Positions 7,344-15,242 of a stretch of DNA of 33,883 bases are shown one piece after another. The DNA is taken from positions 1 to 33,883 of the forward strand of contig JAZSPU010000024.1 of the NCBI GenBank assembly GCA_045537575.1, given 5' to 3'. Position 1 is the stretch's first letter; each line of letters opens with the position of its first letter. The notes under the pieces were generated by a model that ran no database searches, had not been told where the DNA came from, and worked only from the letters and a program-made list of their open reading frames with translations. This DNA is from SIG607 sp045537575. GTDB lineage: Bacteria; Bacillota; Clostridia; Oscillospirales; Acutalibacteraceae. A program made the position numbers and the translations under genes.

Positions 7344-9002
7344 TCATAACTCAAATTTAATTTTTTTTATAATATATTTTCCGTTTTCGTTTTTGTCATA
7401 ATCAACGTAAGCACCACAGCCTTCGCCGTATAAAAGAAATGTACTACGCATAACTCCCGTTTTTTTCTTTGTTGATTCATTTGCTTCAAGACTCTTTTTA
7501 AATTTCGAGAGCCTTTTATCATCAACAATGAGACTTGAAGGCAAAACGGTGCTTTTTACAGAAGAAGCGATGTCACAAATAAGGGCATCTCTCAAAACGT
7601 TTTCGTCACATCCTCTGCCGAAAAACCAATGTATCATATTCACGTATTCGTTAAGTGAACAAGAATCTAGTCCCGTAAACATACCAAGCTGGGCAAGTGT
7701 ATCAAAGGGATTTCGCTTTTGAACTTCAAAAATAAGCTTATTGGTAAGGGGGAAACGTCCGCTGTTGACAAAGCGCTCCAAAGCATTTTCACAAGCCTTC
7801 AACAGTTTTATATTTGAAGCAGTAAGCCACGGAGTATTAATCACTTCATAAGGCGCCTCACTCGAAAATTCAAGAGGAAATTTTTCGGGTTCTTCACGCA
7901 TTGCTGCGCCGTTAAGAAGCTTCAAAAAGCCTAATTGCAACATATTGGCATTTAGTTTAAAGGCAGTATTAAAGCTTTCTCTGAAAGTTTTTAAATCTTC
8001 GTGAGGCAGCCCTGCAATTAAATCTATATGTATATGTATGTTTTCAAGTTTAATTAGCTGTGAAATATTTTCCTTCAGCCTTTTGACGTTAGTTTTGCGA
8101 TTAATTGCATTTAAGGTTTTTCGGTTAAAGCTTTGCAAACCTATTTCAAACTGAATAGCTCCTTTGGGAACTTTTTTTAATAGTTCAAAATCCTTTTCAC
8201 ATAGTAAATCTCCACCGATTTCAAAGTGAAAGCATACGTTATTTGGAATACTCTTTCCGTAATTTTCAATTATAAACTCAAAAATTTCGTAAGCGCGTTT
8301 ACGGTTGGCATTAAAAGTACGGTCAACAAATTTAATTATTTTACTATTAGAATTTGCAAGAGCAATAATATCGTTATAAGCGCGTTCAAGCGGGAAAAAT
8401 CTTACACCGCCGCATCTGCCCGAAAGACAAAATGCACAGAAAAAAGGACAGCCACGGCTGGTTTCGATATAGGCAATTCTACCATTAAGGGAAGAAAAAT
8501 ACTCGTCACCGTAAGGATTTACGGGAATATTATGTGAAACATACGGCTGACCGAATATAATTTCGCCATTATTTCGATAGGAAAGCCCTTTTATTGCCTT
8601 ATAATCATTTCCTTTATAAATAGCATTCAAAAGCGTTGGGAAAGGCTCCTCCCCTTCGCCCGATATTATAAAATCAACAAACTTATTCTCGCTTAAAATT
8701 TTATCTGAACAATACGAAACTTCGGGACCGCCTAGTATAATTTTTACATTATTGCACTTTAGTTTTTCAGCAAGATAAAGAACTGTTTTAACGTTCCATA
8801 TATAAACCGAAAAAGCTATTACGTCTGCCTTTTCATCGGCAATACGTTTAAACAAAGCCTGATAATTTTCGTTAACAGTTCCTTCAATTACCTTGACCTC
8901 GGTTTCAGCCTTGCAGTTTTCTTTACAGGAAGCAAGAAGATACCAAGGAGCAAGTGAAGAATGTATATACTGTGACGAAAGTGATACAATTATAACCTTC
9001 AT
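7344..9002 (-). CDS. B12-binding-domain radical SAM protein (DUF4080 family)
   Basis: 552 aa with a cobalamin-binding-like Rossmann N-terminal domain (about 1-130; KIILGGPEVS at about 88-97) and a radical SAM core. The core has the cluster motif RGCPFFCAFC (C185, C189, C192) and the later strands HFEIGGDLL and IDLIAGLPHEDL. The C-terminal 170 residues correspond to DUF4080. The N-terminal domain lacks an obvious DxHxxG cobalamin lower-ligand motif, so B12 binding is not assured. Such proteins modify unknown substrates, sometimes with methylation or thiolation chemistry. The start codon overlaps the trmB stop by four bases, so the two are translationally coupled. Confidence 0.88.
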   Translation of the reverse strand: MKVIIVSLSSQYIHSSLAPWYLLASCKENCKAETEVKVIEGTVNENYQALFKRIADEKADVIAFSVYIWNVKTVLYLAEKLKCNNVKIILGGPEVSYCSDKILSENKFVDFIISGEGEEPFPTLLNAIYKGNDYKAIKGLSYRNNGEIIFGQPYVSHNIPVNPYGDEYFSSLNGRIAYIETSRGCPFFCAFCLSGRCGGVRFFPLERAYNDIIALANSNSKIIKFVDRTFNANRKRAYEIFEFIIENYGKSIPNNVCFHFEIGGDLLCEKDFELLKKVPKGAIQFEIGLQSFNRKTLNAINRKTNVKRLKENISQLIKLENIHIHIDLIAGLPHEDLKTFRESFNTAFKLNANMLQLGFLKLLNGAAMREEPEKFPLEFSSEAPYEVINTPWLTASNIKLLKACENALERFVNSGRFPLTNKLIFEVQKRNPFDTLAQLGMFTGLDSCSLNEYVNMIHWFFGRGCDENVLRDALICDIASSVKSTVLPSSLIVDDKRLSKFKKSLEANESTKKKTGVMRSTFLLYGEGCGAYVDYDKNENGKYIIKKIKFEL

Positions 9003-9664
9003 TTTTTCAAATATGCCTCAAGGCGATAAATCGGAAAGCCGAGAGAAGAAAAACGAGCTTCATATTCGGTAACAATATTACCCTCAAAATCGCTGTTATG
9101 AAGGTCAAGAGAAATATTTTTAAGGGTAAAACCGTATTCACTTAAATTTTCAATAGAAAATTCAAAGAAACCACGGTTATCGGTTTTTTGATGAATTTCG
9201 GCATCTCTTTCCATTATCTTTTCATAAATAGCAAGAAAATTAGGAGCAGTAAGTCTATGGGATGCATAGGCTTTTTTAGGGAAAGGACAGGAAAAGTTAA
9301 GATATATTCGAGAAACAGAATTTTCGGGAATATATTTAGGAAGATACTCTGCCCCGCATTTCAAAAAATAAACGTTAGAAAGTTCGCTGCATTTCTCACA
9401 AGCCGTAACAATAACGTTAGAGCTTTTTTCAACTGCAAGATAGTTTATATGGGGATTGCGTCTCGCTATTTCATAAACAAACTGACCTTTTCCGCAACCT
9501 ATCTCAAGATGAACGGGATTATCATTTCCGAAAAGCTCAACAAAATCAATATATTCAGGATTATTAGCGGCATTTCGATAATCTCTGTCATCAGTATATT
9601 TTATCAAAAGATTTTTGCAGGAAAGCAGTTTATCCTCAAGATTTTTCTTTTTTCGCATTCTCAT
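8999..9664 (-). CDS. trmB: tRNA (guanine-N7-)-methyltransferase, position 46
   Basis: TrmB makes m7G46 in tRNA variable loops. The ATG at 9664 is chosen because it gives the family start MRMRKKK and sits six bases after GAGGTG; a GTG three codons upstream overlaps the ribosome binding site. SAM motif HLEIGCGKGQFV lies near residues 53-64. IYLNFSCPFPKKAY, TDNRGFFEFS and the C-terminal TEYEARFSSLGFPIYR are family signatures. The usual DPWPKK is CPFPKK here, so the conserved Asp-Pro-Trp is changed to Cys-Pro-Phe. I believe related Clostridia share this, but it should be compared. At 221 aa the length is normal. The gene is coupled to the DUF4080 gene. Confidence 0.92.
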   Translation of the reverse strand: MRMRKKKNLEDKLLSCKNLLIKYTDDRDYRNAANNPEYIDFVELFGNDNPVHLEIGCGKGQFVYEIARRNPHINYLAVEKSSNVIVTACEKCSELSNVYFLKCGAEYLPKYIPENSVSRIYLNFSCPFPKKAYASHRLTAPNFLAIYEKIMERDAEIHQKTDNRGFFEFSIENLSEYGFTLKNISLDLHNSDFEGNIVTEYEARFSSLGFPIYRLEAYLKK

Positions 9665-9690
9665 AAAATTCACCTCAAGCCATTAGAAAT

Positions 9691-9783
9691 ATACACACCT
9701 ACGGTATGATGATATACGCCGCATATATGCGGCAATGTTATGCACGTTAAAGCGTGATGATATACCAAGCCTATCGGCTTGAA
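9691..9783. repeat. Mosaic hairpin repeat: palindromes joined by a conserved TGATGATATAC linker
   Basis: The stretch alternates hairpins and short linkers. It has a weak ACC-TAC-GGT hairpin, linker TGATGATATAC (9707-9717), the perfect palindrome GCCGCATATATGCGGC (9718-9733) and a variant linker AATGTTATGC (9734-9743). Then come the CACG/CGTG hairpin (9743-9756), linker TGATGATATAC again (9755-9765) and the CAAGCC/GGCTTG hairpin (9766-9781). Linkers are conserved while stems differ, which is typical of mosaic intergenic palindromic elements. It lies between the tRNA terminator and trmB, so it would be in the trmB leader. The frames crossing it are not credible genes. Confidence 0.75.
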
Positions 9784-9784
9784 T

Positions 9785-9812
9785 AAAAAAACCGCCGACA
9801 AGATCGACGGAT
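9785..9812 (-). terminator. Terminator of tRNA-Pro
   Basis: On the minus strand CCGTCGA pairs with TCGGCGG (one G-T wobble), followed by seven T residues. It begins within a few bases of the encoded CCA end. Confidence 0.85.
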
Positions 9813-9815
9813 TTT

Positions 9816-9892
9816 TGGTCGAGGTGACAGGATTTGAACCTGCGACCTCTGCGTCCCGAACGCAGCGCTCTACCAAACTGAGCCACACCTCG
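9816..9892 (-). tRNA. tRNA-Pro, anticodon CGG, CCA encoded
   Basis: On the minus strand, acceptor stem CGAGGTG pairs with CACCTCG, with discriminator A and encoded CCA (9818-9816). The D arm is GCTC..GAGC. The anticodon stem-loop CTGCG-TTCGGGA-CGCAG gives anticodon CGG. The T arm is GCAGG-TTCAAAT-CCTGT. Length is 77 bases with CCA. It has its own promoter and terminator. Confidence 0.96.
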
Positions 9893-9906
9893 TTAATGAC
9901 CTTGTT

Positions 9907-9935
9907 ATTATATAGCAAATAATATTAAAAGTCAA
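9907..9935 (-). promoter_or_regulatory. Promoter of tRNA-Pro
   Basis: On the minus strand TTGACT (9935-9930), a 17-base spacer and TATAAT (9912-9907). The predicted start is about eight bases before the tRNA 5' end. Confidence 0.8.
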
Positions 9936-9951
9936 GACTAAAATAGCGCTA

Positions 9952-9984
9952 AGAAAAAATCCCAAGATAAAGTCTTGGGATTCT
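9952..9984 (-). terminator. Terminator after the last gene of the ceramidase-like locus
   Basis: On the minus strand AATCCCAAGA (9982-9973), loop CTTTA, TCTTGGGATT (9967-9958), then a T-rich tail (TTTTTTCTT when the arm is included). It begins about ten bases after the stop at 9992. Confidence 0.88.
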
Positions 9985-9991
9985 TTCTAAG

Positions 9992-11308
9992 TTACTGATT
10001 ATGCCCATTCTCAAGTAACTTCTCTATTAATCTGAGATTTTCATTAATAATATTGTCGTCCGTATTATTTTCAAGTGCATATACGTTTCTGCCAAGGAAC
10101 TGAGAAATCTCGTAACCGCCTCTTGCGATTTGGTCTAATGACGGAAGATAAGCATTAGCGGCATTACTGTTGCTGATTCCCAGTGTATTAGCAAATGGAC
10201 TGTATTTTTTAAGTCTTAAGAAAATTTCGGAAAAGACTTCAAAGCCGAAAGGAACAATAACTACATCATTAAAGGCAAAAATCACTTGATTTATTACCAT
10301 ATGAGTCTTTATTTCGCCCTTCTGAGCAGCTTCGATTCGTTTTAAGAGAGTAGAACGAATGAGTTTGCTCATAGGCCAAAGCTTTTCGGGATCGCCCATT
10401 GCTTCGACCTCTGCTTTCATCTCTTCTACAGGCGGGAAAGCTTTATAAGGCAACTTGATTTCATCAGTAATAACGCTGTAGTTAACATCACGATATGCTT
10501 TGATTTTTCTAAAGGCTTTTACAGCATCATTTGCGGCAACTCCGCCAAGCTCGGTCATAAGAGAAATATCTCCGCAGGTTTTACCGTTAGAAAGTCTTGG
10601 CCCTACATCACCTTCGGCACCGTTAATATACATTGTAAATGCGCCTGTTTCGGTGGCTAAGCGATCGACCATTATGCCGCTCCAATCACGAGTAATGGGA
10701 GTAGCGTGACCTGCTGCGGTACCATGACAGCCGTAATGAATTAAATTTGCAACAGGCATTTTATCAGCTTTGCTTACAAAAGATAAAACTGTCATAGTAG
10801 GATCGAAGGCGCCCCATGGGTTTTGTCCCAGAGCAATATTGCCGTTAGGTAAAATTTCTCTTCTGTTAATACCTACATAGCTATCATATGTTCCTACACC
10901 AAGCAACACTTCCTGTGCATTTGAAATAGCTTCTCTGCACGCTTCAAGCATATTTTTGATAAGAGTATTTTCAAAATAATCAGTATCAAAATCACCCCAG
11001 CCAACTATGGAAGAAAGACAAGGTCCCGAATGTGTATGGGTAGCACAAATAGCAATTTTTTCTTTAGCAATACCTGTAGCCGAGTTTATTTCATCAGTAA
11101 GTCTTTTAGCAATAGGCTCAGGAAAAGAACACAAATCCATACTGATAAGAATAGATTCAGCCTCACCGTAGCCAAAAGCCATTACGTTACAACGCAAATC
11201 ATCATTTACACTGTCAGCAGGTCGTTTATTAGGATAACCGTAAAGAAGTGTGCCGATAGGCGGAGTAACTACTTTATAGGCACAGCCTAAAACAAAATTA
11301 TTCTTCAT
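9992..11308 (-). CDS. Neutral/alkaline ceramidase-like hydrolase, paralogue 1
   Basis: 438 aa, related to the N-terminal domain of neutral/alkaline non-lysosomal ceramidases (zinc amidases). Expected zinc ligands are present: H91/H93 in THTHSGP, H195 in YGCHGTAAG, E357 in PFGFEVFSE and Y387 in NAYLPS. The ceramidase nucleophile motif GDVSPN reads GDVGPR (G236 in place of serine), and the enzyme lacks a signal peptide and the C-terminal Ig-like domain of secreted ceramidases. A true ceramidase activity is therefore doubtful; a metal-dependent hydrolase with another substrate is more likely. It is the last and most diverged of three paralogues here, 17 bases after the DegT gene with only a weak ribosome binding site. 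Residues RDWSGIM and RLSNGKT are shared by all three. Confidence 0.78.
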   Translation of the reverse strand: MKNNFVLGCAYKVVTPPIGTLLYGYPNKRPADSVNDDLRCNVMAFGYGEAESILISMDLCSFPEPIAKRLTDEINSATGIAKEKIAICATHTHSGPCLSSIVGWGDFDTDYFENTLIKNMLEACREAISNAQEVLLGVGTYDSYVGINRREILPNGNIALGQNPWGAFDPTMTVLSFVSKADKMPVANLIHYGCHGTAAGHATPITRDWSGIMVDRLATETGAFTMYINGAEGDVGPRLSNGKTCGDISLMTELGGVAANDAVKAFRKIKAYRDVNYSVITDEIKLPYKAFPPVEEMKAEVEAMGDPEKLWPMSKLIRSTLLKRIEAAQKGEIKTHMVINQVIFAFNDVVIVPFGFEVFSEIFLRLKKYSPFANTLGISNSNAANAYLPSLDQIARGGYEISQFLGRNVYALENNTDDNIINENLRLIEKLLENGHNQ

Positions 11309-11325
11309 ATTAAAACAACACCCAA

Positions 11326-12489
11326 TTATGCATTAAGAGCATTAATAAGCTTAGCAGCAACTGCGTCAATATCTTCCTTGGTCCAGTTAATATTAATGCT
11401 GATATGAGCAGCTTTCTTAAGAATTTCAAGGCTCTTAGCACAGCAATTAGGATCATACTCTACACCCTTATTGGCTTCAAAATTAAAGGGATTAAAGAGA
11501 GGATGCGCTGCACCGCGCTTATTGAGAATACAATCCCAAGCAGTATAAATATGCTTACCGGTATTAATCGGAATAGTACCAACCTTAGCAGTTTCAGTAA
11601 TTCTCTTAGCTTCTTCAGCAGTATCAAACTGAAGTGTTAAAGAGGTAGCGCAACAACCGTCATAGTCATTGGAAGGAATAAACTTGAAGTAAGGAGCAAG
11701 AGCGTCGCGGAGCATATTCTTTCTTTCTCTTAAATCTTTAACAATATCGTCAAGCTTCTTTAACTGCTCACGAAGAATAGCTGCAGTTATTTCATTGGTT
11801 CTGAATTCGTGACCGCAGAAGGTTTCGGTAGAGAAATCTTCCATCTGATTGCCGAAATAAGCAACAGCGCTACTGTCATGATAAATAAGAGCCTTCTCAA
11901 AAATTTCCTTGTTATTAGTAAGAATTGCGCCGCCTTCACCTGCGCTGATAACTTTAAAGTAGTTAAAGCTGAAAGCACCTGCATCACCGAGGGTACCTAA
12001 ATATTTGCCCTTGTAGTGACCGCCAACAGCCTGACAAGCATCTTCCAATACTTTAATACCGTGCTTTTTAGCAACTGCATTTATAGCATCCATATCACAA
12101 GGATTACCTTGCATATGAACAGGAATAACAGCCTTGGTTTTAGGAGTGATTTTTTTCTCTACATCTTTAGGATCGAGCATAAGGGTTTCGTCGATTTCTG
12201 CAATAATCGGAACAGCGCCTGCTGCAATTACAGCCATAGCGGTAGCGATATATGTATAAGCGGGAACGATAACCTCATCTCCGGGGCCGATACCCATACC
12301 GATAAGAGCAGATGTAAGACCTGCATGACCTGAGGTCATAAGGATAGAATAATCACAGCCAACCTTTTCTCTTAACTCTTTTTCAAAGTTATAGGATTCC
12401 TGCAAAGAACCGGAATTAACCTTGAAGAGCTGACCTGATTCAATTACTCTTGCAACTGCATTAATTTCTTCTTGACCCATTCTGTACAT
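11326..12489 (-). CDS. DegT/DnrJ/EryC1/StrS family PLP aminotransferase
   Basis: 387 aa, a PLP-dependent aminotransferase of the family that converts keto-sugars or keto-cyclitols to amino derivatives, usually with glutamate or glutamine as donor. Motifs: SGHAGLTSAL (about 53-62, cofactor phosphate loop), EDACQAVGG with D150 (pyridine nitrogen) and FSFNYFKVISAGEGG with K179 (Schiff-base lysine). AAGGAGAT precedes the ATG. It is flanked on both sides by ceramidase-like paralogues with gaps of 15 and 17 bases, so it shares their transcript. That pairing suggests a pathway with an amino-sugar or amino-cyclitol step; the substrate cannot be read from sequence. Confidence 0.9.
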   Translation of the reverse strand: MYRMGQEEINAVARVIESGQLFKVNSGSLQESYNFEKELREKVGCDYSILMTSGHAGLTSALIGMGIGPGDEVIVPAYTYIATAMAVIAAGAVPIIAEIDETLMLDPKDVEKKITPKTKAVIPVHMQGNPCDMDAINAVAKKHGIKVLEDACQAVGGHYKGKYLGTLGDAGAFSFNYFKVISAGEGGAILTNNKEIFEKALIYHDSSAVAYFGNQMEDFSTETFCGHEFRTNEITAAILREQLKKLDDIVKDLRERKNMLRDALAPYFKFIPSNDYDGCCATSLTLQFDTAEEAKRITETAKVGTIPINTGKHIYTAWDCILNKRGAAHPLFNPFNFEANKGVEYDPNCCAKSLEILKKAAHISININWTKEDIDAVAAKLINALNA

Positions 12490-12504
12490 AAAACATATCT
12501 CCTT

Positions 12505-13797
12505 TTATTTTATATTTTTAATATTTTTAATTGTTTCTTTGATAAACTGATAATCTGCGTCATCAGTATAACATTGCGTGTCATCATACAAAAAGCAAAG
12601 GATTTCATAACCGGCACGGCAGATTTCACTTTGGGTTGGGAAATATCCACCCGTACCATTAACGTTACTTAAAACGATAACATTAAAATCTTTTTCGTAT
12701 TTTTGTATTCTAAGATTAATTTCACTAAAGAGTTCATAAGGACATGAAGCAAATACAACGTCACCAATTTTAATTAGTGTCTGCGGAATAACGCGATACT
12801 CTTCATCCTTTTCGCCCATCAGGTGCGCCTCTTTTACGTTTTTGAAATATTGAAGACGCTTTCTAGCAAGAGGCCATTTATCTTTTCCCTCGTACTCAGC
12901 AATATATTTTTCAGCCTCGCTGAGCGGAATTTTAGGAAGCAGAGGTAAATTAAGCTCACCTGCAAAAACGTCAAAATCAACTTCAGTATATTCAGGCAAA
13001 CTATTGTAAATTTTCAAAGCATCAGCGGCAGCAATAGCGCCCAGCTCTTCGGTAAGTTTTATATTACCAATTGTTTTACCGTTAGAAAGACGAGGACCTA
13101 CGTCGCCTTCAGGTCCGTTAAAGAAAGCGGTAACAGCGCCCGAAACACTTTCAACAGCATCAATCATAATACCTGACCAGTCACGCGTAATTTCGTGATT
13201 AAGACCTGCAGAGGTACCGTGACAGCCATAGGAAATAATATTGCCGACAATAACGTCATCATTGTTTTTAAAGGAAATAACCGTCATATCGGGATTGAAA
13301 GGTCCCCAAGGATTCTGACCAAGCTCAACACCGTTATTATCATTGAGTTCTCTTCTGTTAATTCCAACATAGCTTTTGCCTACTGCAGACGATACCTTGA
13401 CAGGCTCCATATTAGAAACAGCAGATACAGCCGCATTTACACAGGCTTTATAAAAACAGTTTTCAGAATAGTCGTGATCCATTTCACCCCAACCTGTTCC
13501 GCCTGTAATATTAGGACCGGAATGTGTATGAGTGGCACAAATCATAATGTTACCGAAAGGAACACCGGTTTTTTCGCTGATTTCTTTTCGTATATTGCTT
13601 TGCAAAACGTCATTAACACTACATACAGTTACAGAGAGCATCAACGCAGTTTTTTCGTTTGCACTAAAAGCAAATGCAGTAACGTCGAGATTATCGTGAA
13701 CGGATTCGGAATAAATATTAGGGTTATAACCGTAAAGATTACCACCAATTTTTGGCGTAATATCAACTCTACTAATACCAAGACAAAGACTTGACAT
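12505..13797 (-). CDS. Neutral/alkaline ceramidase-like hydrolase, paralogue 2
   Basis: 430 aa from the ATG at 13797 (MSSLCLGISRVDITP), which aligns with the starts of the other two copies and has AGGTAGGGG upstream. The frame continues 23 codons further but through the predicted promoter. Zinc-site motifs THTHSGP, YGCHGTSAG, CPYELFSEINLR and GGYFPTQ are present, and the nucleophile motif is GDVGPR. It resembles paralogue 3 far more than paralogue 1 (shared NGPEGD, RLSNGKT, GNIKLTEELGAIAAADAL), consistent with a recent tandem duplication. No signal peptide, so it should act in the cytoplasm. It begins a second transcription unit with its own promoter, followed by the aminotransferase gene. 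Confidence 0.78.
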   Translation of the reverse strand: MSSLCLGISRVDITPKIGGNLYGYNPNIYSESVHDNLDVTAFAFSANEKTALMLSVTVCSVNDVLQSNIRKEISEKTGVPFGNIMICATHTHSGPNITGGTGWGEMDHDYSENCFYKACVNAAVSAVSNMEPVKVSSAVGKSYVGINRRELNDNNGVELGQNPWGPFNPDMTVISFKNNDDVIVGNIISYGCHGTSAGLNHEITRDWSGIMIDAVESVSGAVTAFFNGPEGDVGPRLSNGKTIGNIKLTEELGAIAAADALKIYNSLPEYTEVDFDVFAGELNLPLLPKIPLSEAEKYIAEYEGKDKWPLARKRLQYFKNVKEAHLMGEKDEEYRVIPQTLIKIGDVVFASCPYELFSEINLRIQKYEKDFNVIVLSNVNGTGGYFPTQSEICRAGYEILCFLYDDTQCYTDDADYQFIKETIKNIKNIK

Positions 13798-13822
13798 AAC
13801 TACCCCTACCTTTCTTAATACT

Positions 13823-13850
13823 ATTTTATAACATCCATCATATTTTTCAA
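13823..13850 (-). promoter_or_regulatory. Internal promoter before ceramidase-like paralogue 2
   Basis: On the minus strand TTGAAA (13850-13845), a 16-base spacer and TAAAAT (13828-13823). It follows the terminator at 13894-13921 and lies about 25 bases before the chosen start at 13797, within the longer open frame. Confidence 0.55.
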
Positions 13851-13893
13851 CCCATTTTCTTATCAAATACTACCTAAAAATTGGCATTACACC

Positions 13894-13921
13894 AAAAAAA
13901 CTCTCCAAAAAGGAGAGTTTT
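13894..13921 (-). terminator. Terminator after ceramidase-like paralogue 3
   Basis: On the minus strand AAACTCTCC, loop TTTTT, GGAGAGTTT and a tail giving seven T in all. It starts about 13 bases after the stop at 13934 and splits the locus into two transcription units (or a partly attenuated one). Confidence 0.88.
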
Positions 13922-13933
13922 AAGGTCGAAAAA

Positions 13934-15232
13934 TTAACGTTTAAGGTCGCCAAGGACTCTAACGGTTTCCTTAATAAGCTGATAGTCAGCGTCGTCGGTA
14001 TAGCGTTGAACATTCTGATACTTAAAGCATAAAATTTCATATCCGCCACGGCACAATTCACTTTGAGTTGGGAAATAACCGCCGCTGCCGTTAGCATTAC
14101 TAAGAACAATAACGTCAAGGTCTTTTACAATCTTATTGATACGAAGGTTAATTTCCATAAACAATTCATAAGGAGAAGCAACAAAGGCAATATTTCCGAT
14201 ACGCAGGATATCAAGAGGAATCTCTCGATATTCCTTCTCTTCGTAGCCTTCCTCAAAGGATTTGATAACAGACACAAAGTGCTCGTAGGACTGCTTCATA
14301 ATATTCACTAACTTGCTACCGTCAACACCATCTGTTCTACGTTTAGCTTCTTCAAGAGAAACTCTTGGTAAAATCGGAAGCTTTGCAATATCGCTGTGGC
14401 AAGAAATGGACACATTTTTATATTCGCCTAAAGTATTAAAAATTCTTAAAGCATCAGCAGCGGCAATAGCGCCAAGTTCTTCGGTAAGCTTAATGTTACC
14501 AACAGTTTTACCGTTAGAAAGACGTGGACCAATATCACCTTCGGGGCCGTTAAAGAATGCAGTAATACCACCCGAAACGCTTTCGAGAGCATCAATCATA
14601 ATACCGGACCAGTCACGAGTAATTTCACGGTTTCTTCCTGCAGAAGTACCGTGGCAGCCGTAGGAAATAATATTACCGATAATCTCATCATTCATATTTT
14701 TAAAAGAAATGATTGTCATTTTTGGATTATGAACACTCCAAGGACTTTGACCGAAAATAATTTCATTATTTTCATCCAATTCGCGTCTGTTTACACCAAC
14801 ATAGCTCTCCCCCTCAGCAGTAGCAACAACAGCTTCCTCTTGAGAGTTAATTGCATCATCTACAGCCTTGCGAAAACCGAGGAGAAAATAATCATTATAG
14901 TATTTAGTGTCAATATCACCCCAACCAGTAGTTCCGCAAATATTAGGACCTGAATGGGTGTGAGTAGCGGCAATAATAATATTACCGTAAGGGATACCGT
15001 ACTTTGCTTCAATTTCTTTTCTCAGTTCAGCCTGAAGCGCATCACATATACCGCAAAGGGTAATTGATATAAACAAAGCCTTAGTTTCGCCGTTTGTAAA
15101 GGCGAATGCGTATGTAAATAAATCATCATGTACCGAATAGCTTTCGTGATTCGGTACATATCCGTAAAGACAGGTTCCAACAGCGGGAGTTATTTTTTCT
15201 TTACCAACGCCCACTAATAATTTTTCAGACAT
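13934..15232 (-). CDS. Neutral/alkaline ceramidase-like hydrolase, paralogue 3
   Basis: 432 aa, 10 bases after the GH3 glycosidase gene and in the same transcript. The same zinc-site set is seen: THTHSGP, YGCHGTSAG, SPYELFMEINLR and GGYFPTQ. The nucleophile motif is GDIGPR, so serine is again replaced by glycine, and RLSNGKT follows. The N terminus (EKITPAVGTCLYGYVPNHES) is the characteristic start of ceramidase-fold proteins and has no signal peptide. Shared glycine at the nucleophile position in all three copies means it is not a sporadic loss. The substrate is unknown; linkage to GH3 and DegT genes suggests a glycoconjugate or amino-sugar derivative. Confidence 0.78.
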   Translation of the reverse strand: MSEKLLVGVGKEKITPAVGTCLYGYVPNHESYSVHDDLFTYAFAFTNGETKALFISITLCGICDALQAELRKEIEAKYGIPYGNIIIAATHTHSGPNICGTTGWGDIDTKYYNDYFLLGFRKAVDDAINSQEEAVVATAEGESYVGVNRRELDENNEIIFGQSPWSVHNPKMTIISFKNMNDEIIGNIISYGCHGTSAGRNREITRDWSGIMIDALESVSGGITAFFNGPEGDIGPRLSNGKTVGNIKLTEELGAIAAADALRIFNTLGEYKNVSISCHSDIAKLPILPRVSLEEAKRRTDGVDGSKLVNIMKQSYEHFVSVIKSFEEGYEEKEYREIPLDILRIGNIAFVASPYELFMEINLRINKIVKDLDVIVLSNANGSGGYFPTQSELCRGGYEILCFKYQNVQRYTDDADYQLIKETVRVLGDLKR

Positions 15233-15242
15233 ACTAAAAACC

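Noticed and set aside
9670..9918. Two minus-strand open frames running through the tRNA gene and hairpin repeat
   Set aside because: They translate tRNA, terminator and palindromes; no independent evidence for protein coding.
9992..15232. Genuine ceramide degradation
   Set aside because: Nucleophile serine and secretion signals are missing and no sphingolipid genes are seen, so only the fold-level name is used.
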